Shown piece after piece: positions 29,850 through 41,013 of a DNA stretch of 64,000 bases (position 1 is its first letter; every line of letters begins with the position of its first letter). Where the stretch lies: assembly GCF_010093595.1 (NCBI RefSeq), contig NW_022985441.1, positions 1,233,838 to 1,297,837 on the forward strand, read 5' to 3'. The notes under the pieces were generated by a model. It saw only the letters and a program-made list of their open reading frames with translations, searched no databases and had not been told where the DNA came from. Source of the stretch: Mytilinidion resinicola. Lineage: Eukaryota > Ascomycota > Dothideomycetes > Mytilinidiales > Mytilinidiaceae. The translations under genes were made by a program, and so were the position numbers.

Positions 29850-31961
29850 TTATACCACTTCATCGTGTCCCTGCCTACCACGCCCATCTCCCTCCAATTC
29901 CTTATTCTTTTCGTTTTCATGCTTCTCTACACTATCTCTTTCCACCCGTTCTGCTCCAACAGTTCCCTAAAAGTCCATTAGCAACATTCACACAAGATTT
30001 GGCAAGAGAACATACCTTTGCTAAAGCCAGCAGATAAGACCCATAAATCACTCCTCCCTTCTCATTCTTGTCCCCGGATCCCCCCTTCTTAATCCATACG
30101 TTACCCAACGAGGCCGCGGCAATAATCGAAAGCAGCATAAACGGCATAATGCTGATGAAAGCCCACATCACAGCTCTTGCGCCCGCGTTCTGGATCTCCT
30201 CCTGCACACCCGCCGGCAACGAAGCAATCGTCGTCAAGTTCTGCAAATCGTGTCCGCTGTACGCCGAGCGCCCTGCCGGCGGCGCAATCTTCCCCACATA
30301 CTCATCAAACTTATTCGAAAACACGCTGCCCATCATCGAAATCCCAATCGTGCCGCCGAACGGGAACACGAAGCTCATGAGGCTCATGCAAGCCGCCAAC
30401 CGCGTCGGCCAGATGCCCGCCACGTGGAGCGTTTGCGGCATAAAGCGCAGCCCCGTCCCGACGCCCGCGATGGCAATCATGCCGTTCACCAGCGCCCGGT
30501 GCCGCACGCTCACGGCGTAGATCAGCGCGGCGAGCCCGGCGCACTCGGTGACGCTGCCGAAGAAAAGGGGATAGAAGGTTTGCGCGGGCCAGTAGTTGCA
30601 GAGGAACATGGCGGAGTAGACGCCGACGCCGAGCCCGGGGGTGTAGTAGAGCAGCTGCACGCCGGCCTTGCTGGCCGAGTAACCCTCGGCGATCTCCCAG
30701 TAGATGGAAATGAAGTAGAAGGCGCTGTATAGGGCGGCGCCGGACGCGAAGTTGATGGTCATGAGGTGGAAGGTGTCGTGTCTGGAGAAGAGGTGCCACG
30801 GGATCATGGCGACGGTGCGCTTGAATGTGCGAGCGAAGACGCGGCCGGGCTCGAGGAGAAATTCGTGGGTCCAGAAGAGGATGAAGAGGACGGCGCCAAT
30901 AGTGATGGGAGCGATGAAGGCGGCGGAGGACCAGGCGTATTCGGTGCCGCCCCACATGATGGCTAGGATGATGAGCCCGACGCCGAAGATGAAGAGGACG
31001 ATTCCGACCCAGTCGAAGGCCAACAAGCCGCGGGTGTAGCCGCCATAGCCCGTTCCGGAGACGGACCCCTTGACTAAGTCCTTGCGCATCAGGAAGAAGA
31101 TGAGCAGGTGCGAGACGAACGCCACGGGGATCGAGACGACGAAACAGTACCGCCAGCTCGCTTCGGCGAGATATCCGCCGATGACGGGACCAATTGCGTA
31201 GCTGATCCCGGAGACTAAGCTGAAGATGGAGTTGTTCTTAGAATTGTCGGCCAGAGAGACGTTATCGGAAAGGACTAATTTCGTGAGCAGCATGATGCCC
31301 GCGCCGCCGACTCCGGTTAGGGCGCGTCCGAAGAGGAGCATGCCCCAGGAATTGGCGGCGGAGCAGAAGACGGAGCCGATCATGATGCAGAAGATGTGGA
31401 ATTGGAGGGCTGTGTGGCGGCCGTAGATGTCGGCGATTTGGCCAGAGGTGGGCGCGAAGGTGGTTAGGGTGAGGGTGTATGCAGTCACGATCCAATTGAA
31501 CCCACTGCCGAGGTGGTCTGGTGTCTTGATTAGAAGATGAAGTTTGAAGAGACTCGCGGTTTGAGGATGGATGTTGAAAGAATACGGTTGTGAAGCGGAA
31601 AAGACTCACTGAAATGCGACGATATAATAGGCACAGCCGGCGCGATTATAGTCGCATCAGCCGCTGCCAGGAAGTTTGGAAGTATCAATCCGATAACCAT
31701 TTTCCAGCGGTACTTCCTCCTCGCTGCCTTCTCTGCTTTGACGCGTGCTGCTTCCTGTTCATCGACGACAGGCTGATGATTGATCGAGTCTGTCGTTGCG
31801 CTCCCTTCTTGGATAAGGCCATTGTGAGTCTTGGCCGGCTTCTGGTGTTGCGCCCCTGGAACATCAGGCGTGAAAGAGCCTGTCTCCGCTGTGGCAGCAG
31901 CTTGGGCAGCCTTGCGCTGAGCAGCCTGCTTCTTGATGTATTTGTAGAGTAGAAAGGCCAT
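29850..31961 (-). CDS. MFS transporter, DHA2-like drug/siderophore type
   Basis: Three exons (31961-31610, 31517-30016, 29966-29850), introns of 92 and 49 nt, give 656 residues. A 75-residue cytosolic N-terminus (Ala/Lys-rich) precedes the first membrane helix KMVIGLILPNFLAAADATII. Then come GFNWIVTAYTLTL and the MFS loop motif SGQIADIYGRHTAL. After LLFGRALTGVGGAGIMLL there is motif C-like SGISYAIGPVIGGYL. About 12-14 hydrophobic segments follow. The C-terminal tail is short, charged and cytosolic. The acidic residue in the first helix (AADAT) and helix count suit proton-coupled DHA2/14-TM exporters; the substrate cannot be told. No cluster partners adjoin it. Confidence 0.88.
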
Positions 31962-32905
31962 AGTGCTGCTGGATTGGTGTGCAGCAACACTTCAAGAGTC
32001 GGAAAAAGCAGCGAGTCTGTCTGATCAGATCTGATGGAATCTATATCGAGGATCTCGGCTCCTAGTTATACCCCCGCTCCTCGTTAGCAGGACCCAACAT
32101 CCCACCTCTTTGTGAAGGCTGTGCGAATGCAGTCGTGGCGCTGGCCAATCACCGCAGTAGAAGCTAAACTCTTCTCGGAGCCATTGAGCGATAGAACGCT
32201 AAACTGTTCTGGGATCCATTGGGCGAACCAATCATCACGAGCTTGCGAATTTCTTCAGCTCCGCACTGACCTGCTCGGACTTGCGCACAGCCATCGGATC
32301 GGAGTTATGCTATGACAGCCTAACTGAACGGAGATTGCCTTGCGAAATTTGTGTAGGGACTAAGCAAAGCCATGACGACACTCGCTGTTTCGAGACGTAT
32401 TTAGCTGTTGTACAGGAGATGTAGACGCGGCTGCGTTGCCAGGACTAATATGACTGGTGTTAGTGTTGCAGGTGAGCCAGTTCGGAGGCAGCCCTGAGCC
32501 ATTTGGGGAGTTGAGCGTGGAGAGATGTCTGCCTGCGGTGCGGAAAAGTAGAAAAAGATGGGACTTCAAAGCGAAGGGTTGCGGAGCTTTGTTCGGAAAC
32601 CAAGATTCTTCTCGGAGATCTAGAATATTTATGTGTAGCATCAAAAGGCTTGAAGATTAGAGCATATAGTAGTGGGAATATAGTACGTAGTCCCTGTAAG
32701 AGATCTAAAGCAACCCTGCGCGCTCTGTTCTTAAATTGCTTCCGGGGTATGGCGATATCCCTGTATCATGTCCCTTCGAGTTGCTCTTTTCAAAGCTGTA
32801 AATGCAATGAGCTTCAATCTAGTCTTCTATTATGTTTATGAGATCTAGGCCTCCGAGGGAACATGAGTAATAGAACCACGCCAATGAATGAATGATTCAT
32901 CCTTT
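31962..32905. other. Intergenic region, no gene seen
   Basis: It is the upstream side of the MFS gene and the downstream side of the tocopherol-cyclase-like gene. A near-repeat, 'gagccattgagcgatagaacgctaaactgttctgg' with 'gatccattgggcg', occurs near 32,177-32,225. The ORFs here are short and carry no domain. Confidence 0.45.
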
Positions 32906-33955
32906 TCAATTCCTCTTCTTCTCACTCCCCCTACACGGATAATACTCCGCCCCAAATTCCAAACTCGCCCCCTCAAACCGATCCTTACACACAAGCCGCC
33001 ACTGTCCAAAACCAAACCAACTTCCCCATCCAACCTTTCTCCAAACTTCCACCTCCACCGTCGCAGCAAAACTCTCTGCGAGAAAGTTATCCCGAAAGCC
33101 CTCAGCAAACGGTGCCGCGAGCGCAAAAAAGGTCCCCGCCGGTGCAGTCGCTTTAACCGCAACCTTCTGCCACAAGCCCTGCACGCTGAGTGCGAACCGC
33201 CGCTTCTCCCAGTCGTGGGTCACCGACATGAACGGGCTCAAACCAAAGACGCTGAGTGCGTAAGGCGGCGTGAAGTCAATGCTGTGCAATGGGTTGATCC
33301 CGCGGTAACCCAGTAAGTAGGCCGTCATTCCTAACACTTGCCCGCCTGCGAGGCAGATGCCATGAGCGCCATCGCGGTCGTTATCGCGGGCTTGGATCCA
33401 GATGTGCGCTCTAGGGAAGCTGTTGGCCCAATTTTTCTCTTGGTGCACGGTAGCTTGGCCGGAGCGGTCAGAATCAGGAAGCTCTGATAGACCGAGCGAA
33501 GGTACTTGGAGCTCGAAGTCGCACTCGGATGCGAGGGATTGCACGTGCCAGTGAAGAGGGAGGGGCAAGTGGACAAGGAGGCCCTCTGGGGTGGACTTCG
33601 ATGAATGCCACGGCGTGTGGGTGCGTGTTTTGGCACTGAAAGAGAAGGACGGGTGCGAGAATTGGTAGGAGGTTGCAGAGTCTGGATCGCATCGGACATG
33701 ACCGATGCCAGGGACGCGGAGTTCGAATGCGTTGCCCGGGCCTGTGTGGAGTCGTTCGATGTTGTCCACCCAGAGCTCACTTTGGAAGATCTTTGAGGCA
33801 TCTCTAGGCACGTATGTGAGGCACACCATGTGTGGTTTGCGCGTGGCATTAGGAACGCTGCATACTATGAGAGCTAATGAAGCACCGGATGGAAGGGTGA
33901 ATTTGGAATACCACCCCTCAAAAGTAGCGGAAAGGTGAGGCGCGTTGTGTTGCAT
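32906..33955 (-). CDS. Tocopherol-cyclase-like (lipocalin-fold) protein
   Basis: A single exon of 349 residues. Conserved points of the tocopherol cyclase-like family are LSATFEGWYSKFTL near the N-terminus, LPLHWHVQSLASECDFEL mid-protein, HQEKNWANSFPRAHIWIQAR and ICLAGGQVLGMTAYLLGYR. Plant members cyclise tocopherol precursors in plastids. Fungi do not make tocopherol, so fungal members most likely bind or modify another lipid; this function is open. There is no signal peptide. The C-terminus (Arg/Lys/Glu) is short and charged. The frame is intact. Confidence 0.8.
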   Translation of the reverse strand: MQHNAPHLSATFEGWYSKFTLPSGASLALIVCSVPNATRKPHMVCLTYVPRDASKIFQSELWVDNIERLHTGPGNAFELRVPGIGHVRCDPDSATSYQFSHPSFSFSAKTRTHTPWHSSKSTPEGLLVHLPLPLHWHVQSLASECDFELQVPSLGLSELPDSDRSGQATVHQEKNWANSFPRAHIWIQARDNDRDGAHGICLAGGQVLGMTAYLLGYRGINPLHSIDFTPPYALSVFGLSPFMSVTHDWEKRRFALSVQGLWQKVAVKATAPAGTFFALAAPFAEGFRDNFLAESFAATVEVEVWRKVGWGSWFGFGQWRLVCKDRFEGASLEFGAEYYPCRGSEKKRN

Positions 33956-34173
33956 GGTTGGTTCTCATACAAGGGTTAGTTGAATATATGAACTACCTAC
34001 AACGAAGATAGTGATATTCCGTTATTTGAATTCTACTTGAGGTGCCACGACGCTAGATGCTCGGCTGTTCAAGTCCCCGCTAGTGATGACGTACGCATTT
34101 TTCCTTTTCTTCATGAAGTCTTATCAGATCTTGAAGATAGATAGAGAGTGTCTCCACGATGCCGTTTTTATAA

Positions 34174-35499
34174 TCAGAGTTCGTCTTTTGGACGCTTTTC
34201 GTCTCCAACTTCTGAAATCTTTGCTTGGTCCATCAGTCCACGTCGAACAATACTAGTCAAGATTTCAAATCCAATCTGAGCAGCTGCCATTGCAGTAGCT
34301 TCTGTGCCTCCGTCATATGCAGGACTGACTTCGACAATGTCGGCGCCTATCACATTGAGGCTCTCGATGCCTCGAAGAATCCTAATCAACTCCCGCGTAG
34401 TCCATCCACCCGGCTCAGGCGTTCCAGTCCCTGGAGCGAGACCAGGATCAATAACATCGATATCGATGCTAAGGTAGACGGGGACTTCAGTTCCTACCGA
34501 GTCCAGGATTTTCGAAATGACGCCCTTGACGCCGATGTCATCAATATCATCCGTGGTAATACGTACCCAGCCTTGTTGTGAATCATCAGTGTAGTCAGCT
34601 TCATCGTCCCCCGACAAACGGGTGCGAAGACCTGCGTGAACAGATGAGGAGTTGGCAATCAGTCCCTCAGTAGCAGCAATCCAGAACATGCTACCGTGGT
34701 TGAAGAAGGACGGAGTGGACTCGTCGTCGGGGTCAATCCAGGCCGAAGGATATTTGGCTGGGTGCCAAGTGTCCAAATGTGCATCGAAATGCACCACAGC
34801 AATTGGCTGATTGTAAATCTTCTTGAGAGCTCGGAGAGCTGGCAGAGCAATGCTGTGGTCCCCGCCTAGGGTAAGCAGCTTGGGCTTATGCTGGTAAGTC
34901 GATGAAGAATCCAGAGATTCTGGCGTCGGAGGCCGTTCGCTAAGTTCAATGAATGCTTCGCTCATTTGGCGAAGGGCCAAGGCATTATCGAATGGAGTTA
35001 CTGGAATGTCACCACAATCGATGATACGCGCCCATGAAGTGTACGGGTTAAGCCCAGCCCGTGGATTAAATCCGCGAAAGGATGTTTGGCCTTCAAAAAT
35101 ATTGTTAAAATTAAACATGGTATCGCGGGGCAGCACTCACGAGATGAACCAGCTCGAATCGCGCGTGGCCCGAACCTCGCACCAGGCCGATAGCTCACGG
35201 CCGTATCAAAAGGAGCTCCAATGATTCCAATATCAAAGGAAGTCTCGGGATGACTTAGGCACCTAGTATATGGCAAATGTGCGAACGTTGAGATGCCAGA
35301 AAACCCCCACTATGATGAGCGTTAGTCATAGAAGTTGTGAAGTAGAAAGCTAGAGCCAACGTACGTCGGTATCCCATTTCTTCTGGAGCTCCTCTAGACG
35401 ATCCTTCGAGAAGGTCTCCTGATGCTCACGACGATGTGTTGAATGTGCGATGATGGTACAGGGCAATGAAAAGGCCAAGATCGACAGGATCAATCGCAT
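34174..35499 (-). CDS. Secreted agmatinase-type ureohydrolase
   Basis: Three exons (35499-35365, 35309-35141, 35090-34174), introns of 55 and 50 nt, give 406 residues. It starts with a signal peptide ([18 protein letters not shown]). Ureohydrolase motifs follow: [14 protein letters not shown], the first Mn ligand in [24 protein letters not shown] (Asp/His/Asp ligands), [19 protein letters not shown] (two Asp ligands) and [19 protein letters not shown]. All metal-binding residues are present. The GTGTPEPGG loop is of the agmatinase/formimidoylglutamase kind rather than arginase. It should release urea from agmatine or a related guanidino compound in the secretory route or outside the cell. Confidence 0.92.
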
Positions 35500-35952
35500 G
35501 ATGTCTCAAGGAAGTACCGGAGAGGTGGTTGAGCAATAGTGGTTTCAGAAGAATAGGCAATGGAGAAGGTGATAGGCCGCACGGAAGAATGATGCCTTAC
35601 AAGATCAAGAAATCGACGAAGGGCGCGCATTATGTAACAGCCTTATCAAGCTGCAGGTAACGAAGCCGAAACCCGACAGGAAAGTTGTGGGTCATTTTAG
35701 GCTCAGCTGCTACCATTGATCTGCTCAATAATCTTTATGCGAGAAGCTGCATTAGAAGTTTCATCCGGAGGGGTGTTTCGTGAAGGAATGAGGAGAAGTT
35801 GAGAAAGGGCTGTGGCTGCGCTAGAATAGAATGACGCCCTCACGTGACGACGCGATTGAAATTGGAGCCAACTTCGCGTCTCCGGTGCTGCCTTGATCAC
35901 CACCTCTCATCAATCCAGCAACTCCACCCTCCCAGGATCGATTCAAGCTATC
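35500..35952. other. Divergent intergenic region between agmatinase and Fpg genes
   Basis: 452 bp hold the promoters of both genes. A CACGTG-like 'cctcacgtgacgacgcgatt' occurs at about 35,838, within 115 bases of the Fpg start, and could be a bHLH/bZIP site. No ORF of note. Confidence 0.5.
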
Positions 35953-37315
35953 ATGCCTGAGGTGAGCGCAGATCTGATTGAGGGCCAGCCACAAGTCTAA
36001 TGGTCCTTAGATCGGCGAAATCGCACGCATCGTGCACTTCCTCAAGAAGCATGTCGTAGGCAATACCATCTCCGCCGTCAAGACACAAGAGGACGACATT
36101 GTCTACGGCAAAGTAGGATGTTCAGCGACGGCATTCTCAGAGGCCATGACTGGAAAGAAAGTGCTCGACGCGCGCCAACAGGGCAAATATTTCTGGCTTG
36201 TCATGTCCTCGCCCCCGCATCCCCTGATGCACTTTGGTATGACTGGTTGGATCAAATTCTCCAACGACGACAATGCGCACTACCGCTCCAACGGTGTCGT
36301 CAAACCTGGGGACGCTGAATGGCCTCCGAGATTCTGGAAATTCATCCTGCAGATCAAGGAGGAGCCGGACTGCGAAGTCGCGTTCGTGGATGGTCGCAGA
36401 CTTGGTCGCATTAGGTTGGTGGATGTCGAGGGCGACATGATGAGGAAGACAACCCCTTTGAAGGAGAACGGCCCTGATCCTGTGGTCGACTCGGACATAT
36501 TGACGCAGGAGTGGCTGGCGAAGAAGCTGAGGAGTAAAAAGGTTCCTGTGAAAGCCCTGCTTCTTGATCAAGCAAATATCAGCGGAGTTGGCAATTGGGT
36601 CGGGTAAGTCAGAAGTGTCACTTGAGTGCTCCGCAAAAGCAACCATCCTAACAATAAACAGTGATGAAGTTTTGTATCAAGCAAAATTACACCCCGAACA
36701 ATACAGCAACACGTTCAGCGATGAACAGATCCAACGACTTCATGACTCCCTCATCGACGTATGCACTACTGCCTGCACTACCCTAGCGGACTCTGAGAAA
36801 TTTCCCGAGAACTGTAAGTCTGCCTCTGCATGTTATAATATATGTTTCCTAACATTTTGTTAGGGTTGATGCGCCACCGCTGGAACAAGGGCAAAGAAGG
36901 AGGAGACCGGCTTCCAAATGGAGAGAAGATAATCTTCCTCAAGGTTGGCGGACGCACTTCCGCAGTCATCCCAAGCGTCCAGAAAAAGACTGGACCCGTA
37001 TCAGCTGGCATCAAAGGTGAAGGCGATGAAGACGAAGATGGCGCAGAAGAGAAGAAACCAAAGAAGGCCAAGGGACGTGGCAAGGCTGTTGATGACGATG
37101 TGTCGCCGAAAGCACCAACTGCGAAAAGAGCAAGAAAGACCAAACAACCAGAGCCAGAAACCGAAGCATCTGACGAGGAGGAGGAGGACGAAGTGAAGCC
37201 GAATAAGAAACTAAAGCTAGCAAGCAATGGCACTGGGAAGAAAACTGCGAAAGGCAATACGTCAACGAAGATCAAGGAAGAGACTCCCGGCAAGCGACGA
37301 TCAACACGGAACTAG
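35953..37315 (+). CDS. Formamidopyrimidine-DNA glycosylase (Fpg/MutM type)
   Basis: Four exons (35953-35961, 36011-36603, 36662-36813, 36864-37315) give 401 residues. The first exon is only nine bases and encodes Met-Pro-Glu, the Pro2 nucleophile and Glu3 of the Fpg family. Exon 2 supplies GEIARIVHFLKKHVVG, HFGMTGWIKF and FVDGRRLGRIRL. The H2TH region is DQANISGVGNWVGDEVLYQA. The usual zinc finger is replaced by a zincless stretch (VGGRTSAVIPSVQKKTG), as in plant and fungal members. A Lys/Glu-rich, probably disordered tail (from about residue 300) carries nuclear-signal-like basic clusters and ends KRRSTRN. It removes oxidised purines or ring-opened bases from DNA and cleaves the AP site. Confidence 0.93.
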
Positions 37316-37564
37316 GCAGGCTAAACTTCACATCACTTAAAGCAGAATGCGTGTGTACGGAGTAGGCTTTGTTTGCGTTTAGGCGTACAAGAGTTGATGC
37401 CTGTCCCTATCCTACAAAGTAGTTTTCGATGTGTGTTGGCGTAGGAGTTTGGACATTTTTTATAGCATAATGGTTGACCCTGGAACTGTACCGTGATCCT
37501 ATCCAATTGATTGCACATCTGTGCTAAGTAAACATTGATATACAAGTCTTGCCCTAATATACAT

Positions 37565-38617
37565 TTACTCTGCCTTCGTCTCTTCCACATCCTTCTTCTC
37601 CTCCGGACCCTTCTCTTCCTCTTCCATCATGTACCTCCTTCCCTCCATAGTAAAATACAAACTCCGGCTAACACCCTCGAGTGCATTCGTAACGCCGGCA
37701 CCCATATTCTGCAGCATGCCTACCAGTTGTGCTCTGAGGCCATCCAAGCCTCCAGGAATGCTACCGACCCCTTTTGTTCCCTCCTGATCAAACGCCTTGC
37801 CATCAACGCGCGCCCCCAGCATCATAAGCTTCTGAATACCGTTTTGGACCGCGGGCTCATGGTAGCTAGGGCTCGCTTTCCGCTTCGGCGCAGGGAAATT
37901 AGGCGCACTCGGGGAGAGGATGGAGAGGGCCGCTTTGAGGTGCTGCGGCGAGACAGCAGGGAACGCAACGACTGCGATAGGTCCAGACAGCAGGGGAGCC
38001 AAATCCAGCTTCTTTTTTCTGTCCGACGCCGCCTCGTGCGCCCGCCGCGAGAGACCATGTGCAAGCCTTGAGTCCTCAGGCGTGGGCTTAACATTTGGAA
38101 TCTGCGCCGAGCTGGCTGTGGCAGGGTTGGAGGGATGCTGTGTTGGTAACTCGGTTGTTTCCGGATTGTAAAACTCTACAACTCGTAGCGCCGATGCGAA
38201 GATGCCTGTCTGTATGATCTGGATCTTGATAGCGTCGGCGTAGAGATCCTTTTGTCCAGCCGCGGCGAGCTCCGCATCGACCTTGCGGAGGGCAATAGCC
38301 AGCTCGCGCCGTATTCCCATCCATTCTACCGCGCGGAGGTTGTTGTGTTGGAAGATGAGGATCAGGGGCGAGGACTTGAGGAGGGATTGGTATTCTCGGT
38401 GAAGCTGGGACTTTCGGACTTCTGGAGGTTTGTGTGAAGGGGGTTGTGTGGGAGGGAAGCGGGCAATGGGCGAGACGGAGTGGATTGTCTGCTCAATTGG
38501 AGGCGCGGGTGTGGTAGCTGTTGCTAGAGATGCGTAGAAGCATGGCTGTGAAGGTATCTGGTGATGGTATATGCGGACTTTGAGCTGTCGCGTCTGGAGC
38601 CGTATTCGAGGAGGCAT
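37565..38617 (-). CDS. Mitochondrial large-subunit ribosomal protein uL10m
   Basis: A single exon of 350 residues. The N-terminus is basic and Ser/Ala-rich (RLQTRQLKVRIYHHQ, then FYASLATATTPA), typical of mitochondrial import. The L10 core follows (SQLHREYQSLLKSSPLILIF, NNLRAVEWMGIRRELAIALR, then LLSGPIAVVAFPAVSPQHLK) with GGLDGLRAQLVGMLQNMGAG near the end. Fungal family members (yeast MRPL11 type) have the same order and a similar extension. The C-terminus is Glu/Lys-rich. It shares a 326-bp divergent promoter with the mitochondrial prolyl-tRNA synthetase gene. Confidence 0.88.
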   Translation of the reverse strand: MPPRIRLQTRQLKVRIYHHQIPSQPCFYASLATATTPAPPIEQTIHSVSPIARFPPTQPPSHKPPEVRKSQLHREYQSLLKSSPLILIFQHNNLRAVEWMGIRRELAIALRKVDAELAAAGQKDLYADAIKIQIIQTGIFASALRVVEFYNPETTELPTQHPSNPATASSAQIPNVKPTPEDSRLAHGLSRRAHEAASDRKKKLDLAPLLSGPIAVVAFPAVSPQHLKAALSILSPSAPNFPAPKRKASPSYHEPAVQNGIQKLMMLGARVDGKAFDQEGTKGVGSIPGGLDGLRAQLVGMLQNMGAGVTNALEGVSRSLYFTMEGRRYMMEEEEKGPEEKKDVEETKAE

Positions 38618-38943
38618 TGGGGGCGACAGATGAAGGAGCCTGTCCGAAAGCTTAGATCAGTACAAAATCTACTAGATGGATCTCAGGCTACTCACGAGCT
38701 GTGGCCGGCGCGTCCTAAGGGTTTCGTAATCGGCGTGACGATGAGGTCGCTCGAGAAAATGTCGAGATGCAAAGGGCGCTCGGACGGTTTTCGGATTTAA
38801 CCTCGTTGAGCAGTCAAGTAAGACACTTCAGACGTCTCTCATCTTCTCAAATACATCAATTGCATATCATGTGTTGCTAGCGGTGATACCCATTCTCTGT
38901 ACCTCATTCTCGTTGTCTTTGTTAAGAAGTCTCTTCGTTTCCA
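38618..38943. promoter_or_regulatory. Divergent promoter of uL10m and mitochondrial ProRS
   Basis: 326 bp between start codons of two mitochondrial-translation genes. The segment has no TATA box. 'ggggcgacagatgaagg' and 'cgatgaggtcgctcgag' are GC-rich patches near the uL10m side, and the ProRS side is CT-rich ('catctcattctcgttgtctttg'). Confidence 0.5.
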
Positions 38944-41013
38944 ATGTCTGTTCGCGCTTTTCCTGGGTTTCTATGTACTCTGTCACGTCGTCAAACCCCC
39001 GTGAGAAGAGCCAACATCAACATCAATCGTTTCCGAACGCGAAGATCTCTTTGGGTGAGCCCACCAAGACCGAAATCATCGTATCTTCCGTTTTCTAATG
39101 GAACAATTCATAGGTTGATAGCCGAACTCGATTGACAACTTTCTGGGCTCCGACAGGAGGCATATCAGCCAAGACCGGAGAAGACGGTCCGTCTTCTTTA
39201 ACCACGATTTATAGCATGTCTACATATAGTCGCTAATGCTCTTCTAGATGGAGTCAATTCCTTGTTGATACGAGCCGGATTCCTTCGCCAGGTAGGCTTT
39301 CATCTAGCCCGACCTTAGATCGGTATTGATAGCTTTGCAGGCTCATTCGGGGATCTTCCATTTGCTGCCACTTGGTCTTCGAGTTCAAGAGAAGCTTGAA
39401 AAACTAGTAGATAAGCACATGCGAAGCATTGGTTTGTCCCAAACTTGGCATTTCTCATGAATTGGTTCTAAATATGCATAGGAGCATCGAAGGTGTCTCT
39501 ATCTTCTATCACCTCAGAGGATATATGGCGGCGAAGTGGAAGATATTCTGAAGACTCAGAGGTAATGAAATCTATACCTTGAAACAAATACAGAGTTTCA
39601 TTGATGACTTTTGTATCAGCTTCTCCGATTGAAGGACCGGAAAGAATCCGGCTTTCTTCTTTCCCCAACACACGAGGAAGAAATCACAACTCTAGCTGCT
39701 GGGATTGTGAAATCGTACAAAGACCTCCCTCTCCGAGTTTATCAGATATGTAAGGACCGTATCTTGGCGCCTGCGTCGCAAAGGCTTACTATCGAGCAGC
39801 TCGAAAATACCGCGATGAACGACGACCGCGACAAGGTCTACTTCGAGCAAAGGAATTCCTCATGAAGGACCTTTACACCTTTGACTACTCTACCGAGATG
39901 GCTCTTGAAACTTACGAGAGTGTACGCAAAGCCTATGCGGCATTCTTCGATGAGCTGAAGATACCATATCTGGTCGCGGATGCCGACTCAGGAGCTATGG
40001 GAGGAGACCTCAGTCACGAGTACCACTACGTCTCCCCATTAGGAGAGGACCATGTTATCTCATGCAACAATTGCGACTATGTTGCGAATGAGGAGCTTGC
40101 CGAGAAAGGCGGCCATTACTCATCCGACCCCAGGCTTCATACGACAACCTGGCGTGGCATTAGTAAAGATGGCTGCCCAATTAATGTGTACATACCAGCC
40201 TCTCCTTCTGCCACCGGAGAACATCTTTCAGCAAGATGGCCCGACCATCTCAATTTGCACGCGGTGTCAGCTGCATATCCTGATCTGGATACGACTATCG
40301 AAGAACCCTTGACAGGTTCCTTCGCTAACACCGGAAAAGTTGTTCATATAATTGATCAGAGGCTCTCCTTCCTCGCCGACTTATTACCACGCTCAAGCAG
40401 CACAGTCATAGTCACCACCCATCCCAAAACCGGCAAACCTCTCGATCTCACCCGCATCCAACCCAACGACCCATGCCCCCGTTGCTTTTCTGGAGCCCTC
40501 AAAGTCCAGCGCGCAATCGAAGTTGGACATACCTTTCACCTCGGAACCCGCTACAGCGAACCATTAGAGGCAACCGTAACCGTTCCATCAGAAGGCTCAT
40601 CAAGTTTGGTGGCGTTGCAAATGGGCTGTCACGGTATCGGTATGTCACGTCTCATGGCCGCGGTCGCCTCCAAAAAAGCAACCGAATCTGGACTCGGCTG
40701 GCCACGCGCCATCGCACCATTTGAGTGCGTCATCATCGCCGCCAAAGGCGCTGATAGAGATGCCGAGACGTTGTACGATGAGCTGAGTGGTGACATCGAC
40801 ACGATATTAGATGATAGGCCGATCAAGGACGTCAACTTTGTGTGGAAGATGAGCGATGCGGATTTGATTGGGTATCCGGTCTCGATCAAACTGGGTCGGG
40901 AGTGGAAGCAGGGGAAGAAGGTCGAAATCGAGTGCAAAGCGGCTGGTGTGAGACTAAATGTAGAGTTCTCGGGGGTGAAGCAGGCGGTGCTGGAGCTGTT
41001 GGCCGGCTTGTGA
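38944..41013 (+). CDS. AIM10: Mitochondrial prolyl-tRNA synthetase (bacterial-type, class IIa)
   Basis: Seven exons (38944-39054, 39114-39186, 39248-39291, 39341-39431, 39482-39561, 39620-39749, 39800-41013) give 580 residues; all joins hold phase. The N-terminus is Arg-rich and Ser-rich ([18 protein letters not shown]), an import signal. Then come [34 protein letters not shown] (motif 2 region), [20 protein letters not shown] and [29 protein letters not shown] is followed by motif 3, [15 protein letters not shown]. There is no full YbaK-type editing insertion, only a short linker. It charges mitochondrial tRNA-Pro. The second intron has an uncommon GTCCGT donor. Confidence 0.93.

Noticed and set aside
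34050..34115. A possible tRNA: 'tgttcaagtcccc' (box B-like) followed by a T-run
   Set aside because: The T-stem does not pair and no acceptor stem or box A lies at the right distance.
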